This document shows, piece by piece, positions 40,795-53,315 of a stretch of 64,000 bases of DNA. Position 1 is the stretch's first letter; each line of letters begins with the position of its first letter. Both the position numbers and the translations under genes were made by a program. This stretch comes from Hippasteria phrygiana (taxonomy: Eukaryota; Echinodermata; Asteroidea; Valvatida; Goniasteridae): assembly GCA_037893225.1 (NCBI GenBank), contig JAZGUH010000407.1, positions 992,001 through 1,056,000 of the forward strand. The letters are read 5' to 3'. Below the pieces are notes generated by a model. It was not told the origin of the DNA, did no database searches, and worked only from the letters and a program-made list of their open reading frames with translations.

Positions 40795-43344
40795 ATGGAT
40801 AGCTTAGATCTGGCGCTACATGTTGCAATTATCGGCGGCTTCTTAGAGTTAACACTTGTGGAGAAAATTCAAACCTCGCAATGTTTATTTTCTTCCCGGC
40901 CACCATCTGTGTGCAGATTACCTCTTATTTATTGCTCCATGCCTGTCAAATTCCCTGGGGTATGGACTTGCTTTACTCATTCATAATTGCATGAAATATC
41001 AACCAAATTCAGTAATTTTGACATGTATGGATAGCTTAGATCTGGCGCTACATGTTGCAATTATCGGCGGCTTCTTAGAGTTAAAACTTGTGGAGAAAAT
41101 TCAAACCTCGCAATGTTTATTTTCTTTCCGGCCAACATCTGTGTACATGTTACCGTCTATTTATTGCTCCATGTATGTCAAATTCCCTGGGGTATGGACT
41201 TGCTTTACTCATTCATAATTGCATGAAATATCAACCAAATTCAGTAATTTTGACATGTATGGATAGCTTAGATCTGGCGCTACATGTTGCAATTATCGGC
41301 GGCTTCTTAGATTTAACACTTGTGGAGAAAATTCAAACCTCGCAATGTTTATTTTCTTCCCGGCCACCATCTGTGTGCAGATTACCTTTTATTTATTGCT
41401 CCATGCCTGTCAAATTCCCTGGGGTATGGACTTGCTTTACTCATTCATAATTGCATGAAATATAAACCAAATACAGTAATTTTGACATGTATGGATAGCT
41501 TAGATCTGGCGCTACATGTTGCAATCATCGGCGGCTTCTTAGAGTTAAAACTTGTGGAGAAAATTCAAACCTCGCAATGTTTATTTTCTTTCCGGCCACC
41601 ATCTGTGTACATGTTACCGTCTATTTATTGCTCCATGCATGTCAAATTCCCTGGGGTATGGACTTGCTTTACTCATTCATAATTGCATGAAATATAAACC
41701 AAATTCAGTAATTCTGACATGTATGGATAGCTTAGATCTGGCGCTACATGTTGCAATCATCGGCGGCTTCTTAGAGTTAAAACTTGTGGAGAAAATTCAA
41801 ACCTCGCAATGTTTATTTTCTTTCCGGCCACCATCTGTGTACATGTTACCGTCTATTTATTGCTCCATGCATGTCAAATTCCCTGGGGTATGGACTTGCT
41901 TTACTCATTCATAATTGCATGAAATATCAACCAAATTCAGTAATTTTGACATGTATGGATAGCTTAGATCTGGCGGTACATGTTGCAATCATCGGCGGCT
42001 TCTTAGAGTTAAAACTTGTGGAGAAAATTCAAACCTCGCAATGTTTATTTTCTTTCCGGCCAACATCTGTGTGCATATTACCTTCTATTTATTGCTCCAT
42101 GCCTGTCAAATTCCCTAGGGTATGACTTGCTTTACTCATTCATAATTGCATGAAATATCAACCAAATTCAGTAATTTTGACATATATGGATAGCTTAGAT
42201 CTGGCGGTACATGTTGCAATTATCGGCGGCTTCTTAGAGTTAAAACTTGTGGAGAAAATTCAAACCTCGCAATGTTTATTTTCTTTCCGGCCAACATCTG
42301 TGTGCATATTACTTTCTATTTATTGCTCCATGCCTGTCAAATTCCCTGGGGTATGGACTTGCTTTACTCATTCATAATTGCATGAAATATCAACCAAATT
42401 CAGTAATTTTGACATGTATGGATAGCTTAGATCTGGCGGTACATGTTGCAATTATCGGCGGCTTCTTAGAGTTAAAACTTGTGGAGAAAATTCAAACCTC
42501 GCAATGTTTATTTTCTTTCCGGCCAACATCTGTGTGCATATTACCTTCTATTTATTGCTCCATGCCTGTCAAATTCCCTAGGGTATGACTTGCTTTACTC
42601 ATTCATAATTGCATGAAATATCAACCAAATTCAGTAATTTTGACATGTATGGATAGCTTAGATCTGGCGCTACATGTTGCAATCATCGGCGGCTTCTTAG
42701 AGTTAAAACTTGTGGAGAAAATTCAAACCTCGCAATGTTTATTTTCTTTCCGGCCACCATCTGTGTACATGTTACCGTCTATTTATTGCTCCATGCATGT
42801 CAAATTCCCTGGGGTATGGACTTGCTTTACTCATTCATAATTGCATGAAATATCAACCAAATTCAGTAATTTTGACATGTATGGATAGCTTAGATCTGGC
42901 GGTACATGTTGCAATTATCGGCGGCTTCTTAGAGTTAAAACTTGTGGAGAAAATTCAAACCTCGCAATGTTTATTTTCTTTCCGGCCAACATCTGTGTGC
43001 ATATTACTTTCTATTTATTGCTCCATGCCTGTCAAATTCCCTGGGGTATGGACTTGCTTTACTCATTCATAATTGCATGAAATATCAACCAAATTCAGTA
43101 ATTTTGACATGTATGGATAGCTTAGATCTGGCGGTACATGTTGCAATTATCGGCGGCTTCTTAGAGTTAAAACTTGTGGAGAAAATTCAAACCTCGCAAT
43201 GTTTATTTTCTTTCCGGCCAACATCTGTGTGCATATTACTTTCTATTTATTGCTCCATGCCTGTCAAATTCCCTGGGGTATGGACTTGCTTTACTCATTC
43301 ATAATTGCATGAAATATCAACCAAATTCAGTAATTTTGACATGT
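40795..43344. repeat. Rearranged HOR copy, 11-mer (2550 bp)
   Basis: The order is D-E-A-B-B-P-L-P-B-L-L. It is the 10-mer part of the 17-mer with one extra B. The junction before the second B is AAATATAAACC with AAATTCAG and AATTCTGAC, a combination also seen in front of the B at 45200. That shared junction ties this copy to the next one. Confidence 0.85.
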
Positions 43345-46300
43345 ATGGATAGCTTAGATCTGGCGCTACATGTTGCAATTATCGGCGGCTTCTTAGAGTT
43401 AACACTTGTGGAGAAAATTCAAACCTCGCAATGTTTATTTTCTTCCCGGCCACCATCTGTGTGCAGATTACCTCTTATTTATTGCTCCATGCCTGTCAAA
43501 TTCCCTGGGGTATGGACTTGCTTTACTCATTCATAATTGCATGAAATATCAACCAAATTCAGTAATTTTGACATGTATGGATAGCTTAGATCTGGCGCTA
43601 CATGTTGCAATCATCGGCGGCTTCTTAGAGTTAAAACTTGTGGAGAAAATTCAAACCTCGCAATGTTTATTTTCTTTCCGGCCACCATCTGTGTACATGT
43701 TACCGTCTATTTATTGCTCCATGCATGTCAAATTCCCTGGGGTATGGACTTGCTTTACTCATTCATAATTGCATGAAATATCAACCAAATTCAGTAATTT
43801 TGACATGTATGGATAGCTTAGATCTGGCGCTACATGTTGCAATCATCGGCGGCTTCTTAGAGTTAAAACTTGTGGAGAAAATTCAAACCTCGCAATGTTT
43901 ATTTTCTTTCCGGCCACCATCTGTGTACATGTTACCGTCTATTTATTGCTCCATGCATGTCAAATTCCCTGGGGTATGGACTTGCTTTACTCATTCATAA
44001 TTGCATGAAATATCAACCAAATTCAGTAATTTTGACATGTATGGATAGCTTAGATCTGGCGGTACATGTTGCAATTATCGGCGGCTTCTTAGAGTTAAAA
44101 CTTGTGGAGAAAATTCAAACCTCGCAATGTTTATTTTCTTTCCGGCCAACATCTGTGTGCATATTACCTTCTATTTATTGCTCCATGCCTGTCAAATTCC
44201 CTAGGGTATGACTTGCTTTACTCATTCATAATTGCATGAAATATCAACCAAATTCAGTAATTTTGACATGTATGGATAGCTTAGATCTGGCGCTACATGT
44301 TGCAATCATCGGCGGCTTCTTAGAGTTAAAACTTGTGGAGAAAATTCAAACCTCGCAATGTTTATTTTCTTTCCGGCCACCATCTGTGTACATGTTACCG
44401 TCTATTTATTGCTCCATGCATGTCAAATTCCCTGGGGTATGGACTTGCTTTACTCATTCATAATTGCATGAAATATCAACCAAATTCAGTAATTTTGACA
44501 TGTATGGATAGCTTAGATCTGGCGGTACATGTTGCAATTATCGGCGGCTTCTTAGAGTTAAAACTTGTGGAGAAAATTCAAACCTCGCAATGTTTATTTT
44601 CTTTCCGGCCAACATCTGTGTGCATATTACTTTCTATTTATTGCTCCATGCCTGTCAAATTCCCTGGGGTATGGACTTGCTTTACTCATTCATAATTGCA
44701 TGAAATATCAACCAAATTCAGTAATTTTGACATGTATGGATAGCTTAGATCTGGCGGTACATGTTGCAATTATCGGCGGCTTCTTAGAGTTAAAACTTGT
44801 GGAGAAAATTCAAACCTCGCAATGTTTATTTTCTTTCCGGCCAACATCTGTGTGCATATTACTTTCTATTTATTGCTCCATGCCTGTCAAATTCCCTGGG
44901 GTATGGACTTGCTTTACTCATTCATAATTGCATGAAATATCAACCAAATTCAGTAATTTTGACATGTATGGATAGCTTAGATCTGGCGCTACATGTTGCA
45001 ATTATCGGCGGCTTCTTAGAGTTAACACTTGTGGAGAAAATTCAAACCTCGCAATGTTTATTTTCTTTCCGGCCACCATCTGTGTACATGTTACCGTCTA
45101 TTTATTGCTCCATGCATGTCAAATTCCCTGGGGTATGGACTTGCTTTACTCATTCATAATTGCATGAAATATAAACCAAATTCAGTAATTCTGACATGTA
45201 TGGATAGCTTAGATCTGGCGCTACATGTTGCAATCATCGGCGGCTTCTTAGAGTTAAAACTTGTGGAGAAAATTCAAACCTCGCAATGTTTATTTTCTTT
45301 CCGGCCACCATCTGTGTACATGTTACCGTCTATTTATTGCTCCATGCATGTCAAATTCCCTGGGGTATGGACTTGCTTTACTCATTCATAATTGCATGAA
45401 ATATCAACCAAATTCAGTAATTTTGACATGTATGGATAGCTTAGATCTGGCGGTACATGTTGCAATCATCGGCGGCTTCTTAGAGTTAAAACTTGTGGAG
45501 AAAATTCAAACCTCGCAATGTTTATTTTCTTTCCGGCCAACATCTGTGTGCATATTACCTTCTATTTATTGCTCCATGCCTGTCAAATTCCCTAGGGTAT
45601 GACTTGCTTTACTCATTCATAATTGCATGAAATATCAACCAAATTCAGTAATTTTGACATATATGGATAGCTTAGATCTGGCGGTACATGTTGCAATTAT
45701 CGGCGGCTTCTTAGAGTTAAAACTTGTGGAGAAAATTCAAACCTCGCAATGTTTATTTTCTTTCCGGCCAACATCTGTGTGCATATTACTTTCTATTTAT
45801 TGCTCCATGCCTGTCAAATTCCCTGGGGTATGGACTTGCTTTACTCATTCATAATTGCATGAAATATCAACCAAATTCAGTAATTTTGACATGTATGGAT
45901 AGCTTAGATCTGGCGGTACATGTTGCAATTATCGGCGGCTTCTTAGAGTTAAAACTTGTGGAGAAAATTCAAACCTCGCAATGTTTATTTTCTTTCCGGC
46001 CAACATCTGTGTGCATATTACCTTCTATTTATTGCTCCATGCCTGTCAAATTCCCTAGGGTATGACTTGCTTTACTCATTCATAATTGCATGAAATATCA
46101 ACCAAATTCAGTAATTTTGACATGTATGGATAGCTTAGATCTGGCGCTACATGTTGCAATCATCGGCGGCTTCTTAGAGTTAAAACTTGTGGAGAAAATT
46201 CAAACCTCGCAATGTTTATTTTCTTTCCGGCCACCATCTGTGTACATGTTACCGTCTATTTATTGCTCCATGCATGTCAAATTCCCTGGGGTATGGACTT

Positions 46301-46821
46301 GCTTTACTCATTCATAATTGCATGAAATATCAACCAAATTCAGTAATTTTGACATGTATGGATAGCTTAGATCTGGCGGTACATGTTGCAATTATCGGCG
46401 GCTTCTTAGAGTTAAAACTTGTGGAGAAAATTCAAACCTCGCAATGTTTATTTTCTTTCCGGCCAACATCTGTGTGCATATTACTTTCTATTTATTGCTC
46501 CATGCCTGTCAAATTCCCTGGGGTATGGACTTGCTTTACTCATTCATAATTGCATGAAATATCAACCAAATTCAGTAATTTTGACATGTATGGATAGCTT
46601 AGATCTGGCGGTACATGTTGCAATTATCGGCGGCTTCTTAGAGTTAAAACTTGTGGAGAAAATTCAAACCTCGCAATGTTTATTTTCTTTCCGGCCAACA
46701 TCTGTGTGCATATTACTTTCTATTTATTGCTCCATGCCTGTCAAATTCCCTGGGGTATGGACTTGCTTTACTCATTCATAATTGCATGAAATATCAACCA
46801 AATTCAGTAATTTTGACATGT
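43345..46821. repeat. Rearranged HOR copy, 15-mer (3477 bp)
   Basis: The order is D-B-B-P-B-L-L, then a D/B hybrid (44968-45199), then B-P-L-P-B-L-L. Compared with the 17-mer, the string D-E-A is replaced by the single hybrid. The hybrid has a D-type GAGTTAACAC head fused to a B-type tail, so two monomers were lost through a crossover inside a monomer. Confidence 0.86.
44968..45199 (+). repeat. Hybrid monomer, D head and B tail
   Basis: The head has GAGTTAACACTTG as in class D, but from about position 101 on the tail is class B: TTCTTTCCGG, GTGTACATG, ACCGTCTATT and CCATGCATGTC. The switch lies between monomer positions 60 and 101, inside the almost invariant block. It is the only such D/B combination I see and sits at the exact place where the HOR copy is two monomers short. 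Confidence 0.85.
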
Positions 46822-49800
46822 ATGGATAGCTTAGATCTGGCGCTACATGTTGCAATTATCGGCGGCTTCTTAGAGTTAACACTTGTGGAGAAAATTCAAA
46901 CCTCGCAATGTTTATTTTCTTCCCGGCCACCATCTGTGTGCAGATTACCTCTTATTTATTGCTCCATGCCTGTCAAATTCCCTGGGGTATGGACTTGCTT
47001 TACTCATTCATAATTGCATGAAATATCAACCAAATTCAGTAATTTTGACATGTATGGATAGCTTAGATCTGGCGCTACATGTTGCAATCATCGGCGGCTT
47101 CTTAGAGTTAAAACTTGTGGAGAAAATTCAAACCTCGCAATGTTTATTTTCTTTCCGGCCACCATCTGTGTACATGTTACCGTCTATTTATTGCTCCATG
47201 CATGTCAAATTCCCTGGGGTATGGACTTGCTTTACTCATTCATAATTGCATGAAATATCAACCAAATTCAGTAATTTTGACATGTATGGATAGCTTAGAT
47301 CTGGCGCTACATGTTGCAATCATCGGCGGCTTCTTAGAGTTAAAACTTGTGGAGAAAATTCAAACCTCGCAATGTTTATTTTCTTTCCGGCCACCATCTG
47401 TGTACATGTTACCGTCTATTTATTGCTCCATGCATGTCAAATTCCCTGGGGTATGGACTTGCTTTACTCATTCATAATTGCATGAAATATCAACCAAATT
47501 CAGTAATTTTGACATGTATGGATAGCTTAGATCTGGCGGTACATGTTGCAATTATCGGCGGCTTCTTAGAGTTAAAACTTGTGGAGAAAATTCAAACCTC
47601 GCAATGTTTATTTTCTTTCCGGCCAACATCTGTGTGCATATTACCTTCTATTTATTGCTCCATGCCTGTCAAATTCCCTAGGGTATGACTTGCTTTACTC
47701 ATTCATAATTGCATGAAATATCAACCAAATTCAGTAATTTTGACATGTATGGATAGCTTAGATCTGGCGCTACATGTTGCAATCATCGGCGGCTTCTTAG
47801 AGTTAAAACTTGTGGAGAAAATTCAAACCTCGCAATGTTTATTTTCTTTCCGGCCACCATCTGTGTACATGTTACCGTCTATTTATTGCTCCATGCATGT
47901 CAAATTCCCTGGGGTATGGACTTGCTTTACTCATTCATAATTGCATGAAATATCAACCAAATTCAGTAATTTTGACATGTATGGATAGCTTAGATCTGGC
48001 GGTACATGTTGCAATTATCGGCGGCTTCTTAGAGTTAAAACTTGTGGAGAAAATTCAAACCTCGCAATGTTTATTTTCTTTCCGGCCAACATCTGTGTGC
48101 ATATTACTTTCTATTTATTGCTCCATGCCTGTCAAATTCCCTGGGGTATGGACTTGCTTTACTCATTCATAATTGCATGAAATATCAACCAAATTCAGTA
48201 ATTTTGACATGTATGGATAGCTTAGATCTGGCGGTACATGTTGCAATTATCGGCGGCTTCTTAGAGTTAAAACTTGTGGAGAAAATTCAAACCTCGCAAT
48301 GTTTATTTTCTTTCCGGCCAACATCTGTGTGCATATTACTTTCTATTTATTGCTCCATGCCTGTCAAATTCCCTGGGGTATGGACTTGCTTTACTCATTC
48401 ATAATTGCATGAAATATCAACCAAATTCAGTAATTTTGACATGTATGGATAGCTTAGATCTGGCGCTACATGTTGCAATTATCGGCGGCTTCTTAGAGTT
48501 AACACTTGTGGAGAAAATTCAAACCTCGCAATGTTTATTTTCTTCCCGGCCACCATCTGTGTGCAGATTACCTCTTATTTATTGCTCCATGCCTGTCAAA
48601 TTCCCTGGGGTATGGACTTGCTTTACTCATTCATAATTGCATGAAATATCAACCAAATTCAGTAATTTTGACATGTATGGATAGCTTAGATCTGGCGCTA
48701 CATGTTGCAATTATCGGCGGCTTCTTAGAGTTAAAACTTGTGGAGAAAATTCAAACCTCGCAATGTTTATTTTCTTTCCGGCCAACATCTGTGTACATGT
48801 TACCGTCTATTTATTGCTCCATGTATGTCAAATTCCCTGGGGTATGGACTTGCTTTACTCATTCATAATTGCATGAAATATCAACCAAATTCAGTAATTT
48901 TGACATGTATGGATAGCTTAGATCTGGCGCTACATGTTGCAATTATCGGCGGCTTCTTAGATTTAACACTTGTGGAGAAAATTCAAACCTCGCAATGTTT
49001 ATTTTCTTCCCGGCCACCATCTGTGTGCAGATTACCTTTTATTTATTGCTCCATGCCTGTCAAATTCCCTGGGGTATGGACTTGCTTTACTCATTCATAA
49101 TTGCATGAAATATAAACCAAATACAGTAATTTTGACATGTATGGATAGCTTAGATCTGGCGCTACATGTTGCAATCATCGGCGGCTTCTTAGAGTTAAAA
49201 CTTGTGGAGAAAATTCAAACCTCGCAATGTTTATTTTCTTTCCGGCCACCATCTGTGTACATGTTACCGTCTATTTATTGCTCCATGCATGTCAAATTCC
49301 CTGGGGTATGGACTTGCTTTACTCATTCATAATTGCATGAAATATCAACCAAATTCAGTAATTTTGACATGTATGGATAGCTTAGATCTGGCGGTACATG
49401 TTGCAATCATCGGCGGCTTCTTAGAGTTAAAACTTGTGGAGAAAATTCAAACCTCGCAATGTTTATTTTCTTTCCGGCCAACATCTGTGTGCATATTACC
49501 TTCTATTTATTGCTCCATGCCTGTCAAATTCCCTAGGGTATGACTTGCTTTACTCATTCATAATTGCATGAAATATCAACCAAATTCAGTAATTTTGACA
49601 TATATGGATAGCTTAGATCTGGCGGTACATGTTGCAATTATCGGCGGCTTCTTAGAGTTAAAACTTGTGGAGAAAATTCAAACCTCGCAATGTTTATTTT
49701 CTTTCCGGCCAACATCTGTGTGCATATTACTTTCTATTTATTGCTCCATGCCTGTCAAATTCCCTGGGGTATGGACTTGCTTTACTCATTCATAATTGCA

Positions 49801-50530
49801 TGAAATATCAACCAAATTCAGTAATTTTGACATGTATGGATAGCTTAGATCTGGCGGTACATGTTGCAATTATCGGCGGCTTCTTAGAGTTAAAACTTGT
49901 GGAGAAAATTCAAACCTCGCAATGTTTATTTTCTTTCCGGCCAACATCTGTGTGCATATTACCTTCTATTTATTGCTCCATGCCTGTCAAATTCCCTAGG
50001 GTATGACTTGCTTTACTCATTCATAATTGCATGAAATATCAACCAAATTCAGTAATTTTGACATGTATGGATAGCTTAGATCTGGCGCTACATGTTGCAA
50101 TCATCGGCGGCTTCTTAGAGTTAAAACTTGTGGAGAAAATTCAAACCTCGCAATGTTTATTTTCTTTCCGGCCACCATCTGTGTACATGTTACCGTCTAT
50201 TTATTGCTCCATGCATGTCAAATTCCCTGGGGTATGGACTTGCTTTACTCATTCATAATTGCATGAAATATCAACCAAATTCAGTAATTTTGACATGTAT
50301 GGATAGCTTAGATCTGGCGGTACATGTTGCAATTATCGGCGGCTTCTTAGAGTTAAAACTTGTGGAGAAAATTCAAACCTCGCAATGTTTATTTTCTTTC
50401 CGGCCAACATCTGTGTGCATATTACTTTCTATTTATTGCTCCATGCCTGTCAAATTCCCTGGGGTATGGACTTGCTTTACTCATTCATAATTGCATGAAA
50501 TATCAACCAAATTCAGTAATTTTGACATGT
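46822..50530. repeat. HOR copy, 16-mer (3709 bp), last of domain 1
   Basis: The order is D-B-B-P-B-L-L-D-E-A-B-P-L-P-B-L, which is the 17-mer lacking its final L. One more D monomer (50531-50762) follows before domain 2 begins. The 3709-bp length equals that of the unit at 4-3712 only by coincidence, since the monomer order differs. Confidence 0.87.
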
Positions 50531-50762
50531 ATGGATAGCTTAGATCTGGCGCTACATGTTGCAATTATCGGCGGCTTCTTAGAGTTAACACTTGTGGAGA
50601 AAATTCAAACCTCGCAATGTTTATTTTCTTCCCGGCCACCATCTGTGTGCAGATTACCTCTTATTTATTGCTCCATGCCTGTCAAATTCCCTGGGGTATG
50701 GACTTGCTTTACTCATTCATAATTGCATGAAATATCAACCAAATACAGTAATTTTGACATGT

Positions 50763-50994
50763 ATGGATAGCTTAGATCTGGCGCTACATGTTGCAATTAT
50801 CGGCGGCTTCTTAGATTTAAAACTTGTGGAGAAAATTCAAACCTCGCAATGTTTATTTTCTTTCCGGCCAACATCTGTGTACATGTTACCGTCTATTTAT
50901 TGCTCCATGCATGTCAAATTCCCTGGGGTATGGACTTGCTTTACTCATTCATAATTGCATGAAATATCAACCAAATTCAGTAATTTTGACATGT
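50763..50994 (+). repeat. Class F monomer (exemplar, 232 bp), first of domain 2
   Basis: Class F has GATTTAAAAC in the head, which is not seen in domain 1, and CCAACATCTGTGTACATG, ACCGTCTATT and CCATGCATGTC in the tail. It keeps the BglII AGATCT. There are 26 copies, alternating with G or H. Sub-variants have GTATAGATAG at the start, or CATGTTAAATT in the tail. Two F monomers sit next to each other at 57261-57724, breaking the dimer. Confidence 0.88.
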
Positions 50995-51226
50995 ATGGAT
51001 AGCTTAGATATGGCGCTACATGTTGCAATTATCGGCGGCTTCTTAGAGTTAACACTTGTGGAGAAAATTCAAACCTCGCAATGTTTATTTTCTTTCCGGC
51101 CACCATCTGCGTGCATATTACCTTTTATTTATTGCTCCATGCCTGTCAAATTCCCTGGGGTATGGACTTGCTTTACTCATTCATAATTGCATGAAATATC
51201 AACCAAATACAGTAATTTTGACATGT
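50995..51226 (+). repeat. Class G monomer (exemplar, 232 bp)
   Basis: Class G has TAGATATGGC (BglII site lost), GAGTTAACAC, CCACCATCTGCGTGCATATT and ACCTTTTATT, then CATGCCTGTC. There are 15 copies, all in domain 2. The monomer after a G often begins after CCAAATGCAGCAATTTT, a junction variant found only in this domain. Confidence 0.88.
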
Positions 51227-51458
51227 ATGGATAGCTTAGATCTGGCGCTACATGTTGCAATTATCGGCGGCTTCTTAGATTTAAAACTTGTGGAGAAAAT
51301 TCAAACCTCGCAATGTTTATTTTCTTTCCGGCCAACATCTGTGTACATGTTACCGTCTATTTATTGCTCCATGCATGTTAAATTCCCTGGGGTATGGACT
51401 TGCTTTACTCATTCATAATTGCATGAAATATCAACCAAATTGAGTAATTTTGACATGT

Positions 51459-51690
51459 ATGGATAGCTTAGATATGGCGCTATATGTTGCAATTATCGGC
51501 GGCTTCTTAGAGTTAACACTTGTGGAGAAAATTCAAACCTCGCAATGTTTATTTTCTTCCCGGCCACCATCCGTGTGCAGATTACCTTTTATTTATTGCT
51601 CCATGCCTGTCAAATTCCCTGGGGTATGGACTTGCTTTACTCATTCATAATTGCATGAAATATCAACCAAATACAGTAATGTTGACATGT
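51459..51690 (+). repeat. Class H monomer (exemplar, 232 bp)
   Basis: Class H has TAGATATGGC, GAGTTAACAC, TTCTTCCCGG, CCACCATCCGTGTGCAGATT and ACCTTTTATT. It is a relative of class A, distinguished by CC in ATCCGTG and by loss of the BglII site. There are 12 copies in domain 2. The copies at 61437 and 63294 share an unusual CCATGCATGTC tail, 1857 bp apart. Those at 52388 and 54709 share GTTGGAATTATC, 2321 bp apart. Confidence 0.88.
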
Positions 51691-51922
51691 ATAGATAGCT
51701 TAGATATGGCGCTACATGTTGCAATTATCGGCGGCTTCTTAGAGTTAACACTTGTGGAGAAAATTCAAACCTCGCAATGTTTATTTTCTTTCCGGCCACC
51801 ATCTGCGTGCATATTACCTTTTATTTATTGCTCCATGCCTGTCAAATTCCCTGGGGTATGGACTTGCTTTACTCATTCATAATTGCATGAAATATCAACC
51901 AAATGCAGCAATTTTGACATGT

Positions 51923-52155
51923 ATGGATAGCTTAGATCTGGCGCTACATGTTGCAATCATCGGCGGCTTCTTAGAGTTCAAACTTGTGGAGAAAATTCAA
52001 ACCTCGCAATGTTTATTTTCTTTCCGGCCAACATCTGTGTACATTATTACCGTCTATTTATTGCTCCATGCATGTCAAATTCCCTGGGGTATGGACTTGC
52101 TTTACTCATTCATAATTGCATGAAATATCAACCAAATTCAGTAATTTTGACATGT
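51923..52155 (+). repeat. Class J monomer (exemplar, 233 bp, one-base insertion)
   Basis: Class J has CAATCATC, GAGTTCAAAC and GTACATTATTACCG, which is one T longer than the equivalent stretch in other classes, so the monomer is 233 bp. Three copies carry the insertion, near 52044, 54365 and 62486. A fourth J-like monomer at 58653-58884 has the same GAGTTCAAAC head but GTACATATTACCG without the extra T. It looks like the pre-insertion form. Confidence 0.9.
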
Positions 52156-53315
52156 ATAGATAGCTTAGATCTGGCGCTACATGTTGCAATTATCGGCGGC
52201 TTCTTAGATTTAAAACTTGTGGAGAAAATTCAAACCTCGCAATGTTTATTTTCTTTCCGGCCAACATCTGTGTACATGTTACCGTCTATTTATTGCTCCA
52301 TGCATGTCAAATTCCCTGGGGTATGGACTTGCTTTACTCATTCATAATTGCATGAAATATCAACCAAATTCAGTAATTTTGACATGTATGGATAGCTTAG
52401 ATATGGCGCTACATGTTGGAATTATCGGCGGCTTCTTAGAGTTAACACTTGTGGAGAAAATTCAAACCTCGCAATGTTTATTTTCTTCCCGGCCACCATC
52501 CGTGTGCAGATTACCTTTTATTTATTGCTCCATGCCTGTCAAATTCCCTGGGGTATGGACTTGCTTTACTCATTCATAATTGCATGAAATATCAACCAAA
52601 TACAGTCATTTTGACATGTATGGATAGCTTAGATCTGGCGCTACATGTTGCAATTATCGGCGGCTTCTTAGATTTAAAACTTGTGGAGAAAATTCAAACC
52701 TCGCAATGTTTATTTTCTTTCCGGCCAACATCTGTGTACATGTTACCGTCTATTTATTGCTCCATGCATGTCAAATTCCCTGGGGTATGGACTTGCTTTA
52801 CTCATTCATAATTGCATGAAATATCAACCAAATTCAGTAATTTTGACATGTATGGATAGCTTAGATATGGCGCTACATGTTGCAATTATCGGCGGCTTCT
52901 TAGAGTTAACACTTGTGGAGAAAATTCAAACCTCGCAATGTTTATTTTCTTTCCGGCCACCATCTGCGTGCATATTACCTTTTATTTATTGCTCCATGCC
53001 TGTCAAATTCCCTGGGGTATGGACTTGCTTTACTCATTCATAATTGCATGAAATATCAACCAAATGCAGCAATTTTGACATGTATAGATAGCTTAGATCT
53101 GGCGCTACATGTTGCAATTATCGGCGGCTTCTTAGATTTAAAACTTGTGGAGAAAATTCAAACCTCGCAATGTTTATTTTCTTTCCGGCCAACATCTGTG
53201 TACATGTTACCGTCTATTTATTGCTCCATGCATGTCAAATTCCCTGGGGTATGGACTTGCTTTACTCATTCATAATTGCATGAAATATCAACCAAATTCA
53301 GTAATTTTGACATGT

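Larger units (their letters stand above)
1..50762. repeat. Domain 1: satellite subfamily with classes A, B, C, D, E, L, P
   Basis: This part holds 219 monomers. By my reading there are about 60 B, 49 P, 44 L, 25 D (including one hybrid), 24 A, 12 E (including one hybrid) and 5 C. Marks found only here are the 231-bp P monomers, the change C22G that gives GCGGTACATG, the TTACTTTCT tail of class L, and the change C61A (AACAATTG). Every monomer keeps the BglII site AGATCT at positions 12-17. Long HORs replace one another along the domain, so it is a mosaic of successive amplifications and not one homogeneous HOR. The last 231-bp monomer ends near 50018. Confidence 0.93.
50995..53315. repeat. 10-mer higher-order unit (2321 bp), copy 1
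   Basis: The order is G-F-H-G-J-F-H-F-G-F. One 233-bp J gives 2321 bp. Private marks recur in copy 2 at exactly +2321: AATTGAGTAA at 51442 and 53763, the J insertion at 52044 and 54365, GTTGGAATTATC in the second H, and CAGTCATTTT before the F that follows it. Confidence 0.9.
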
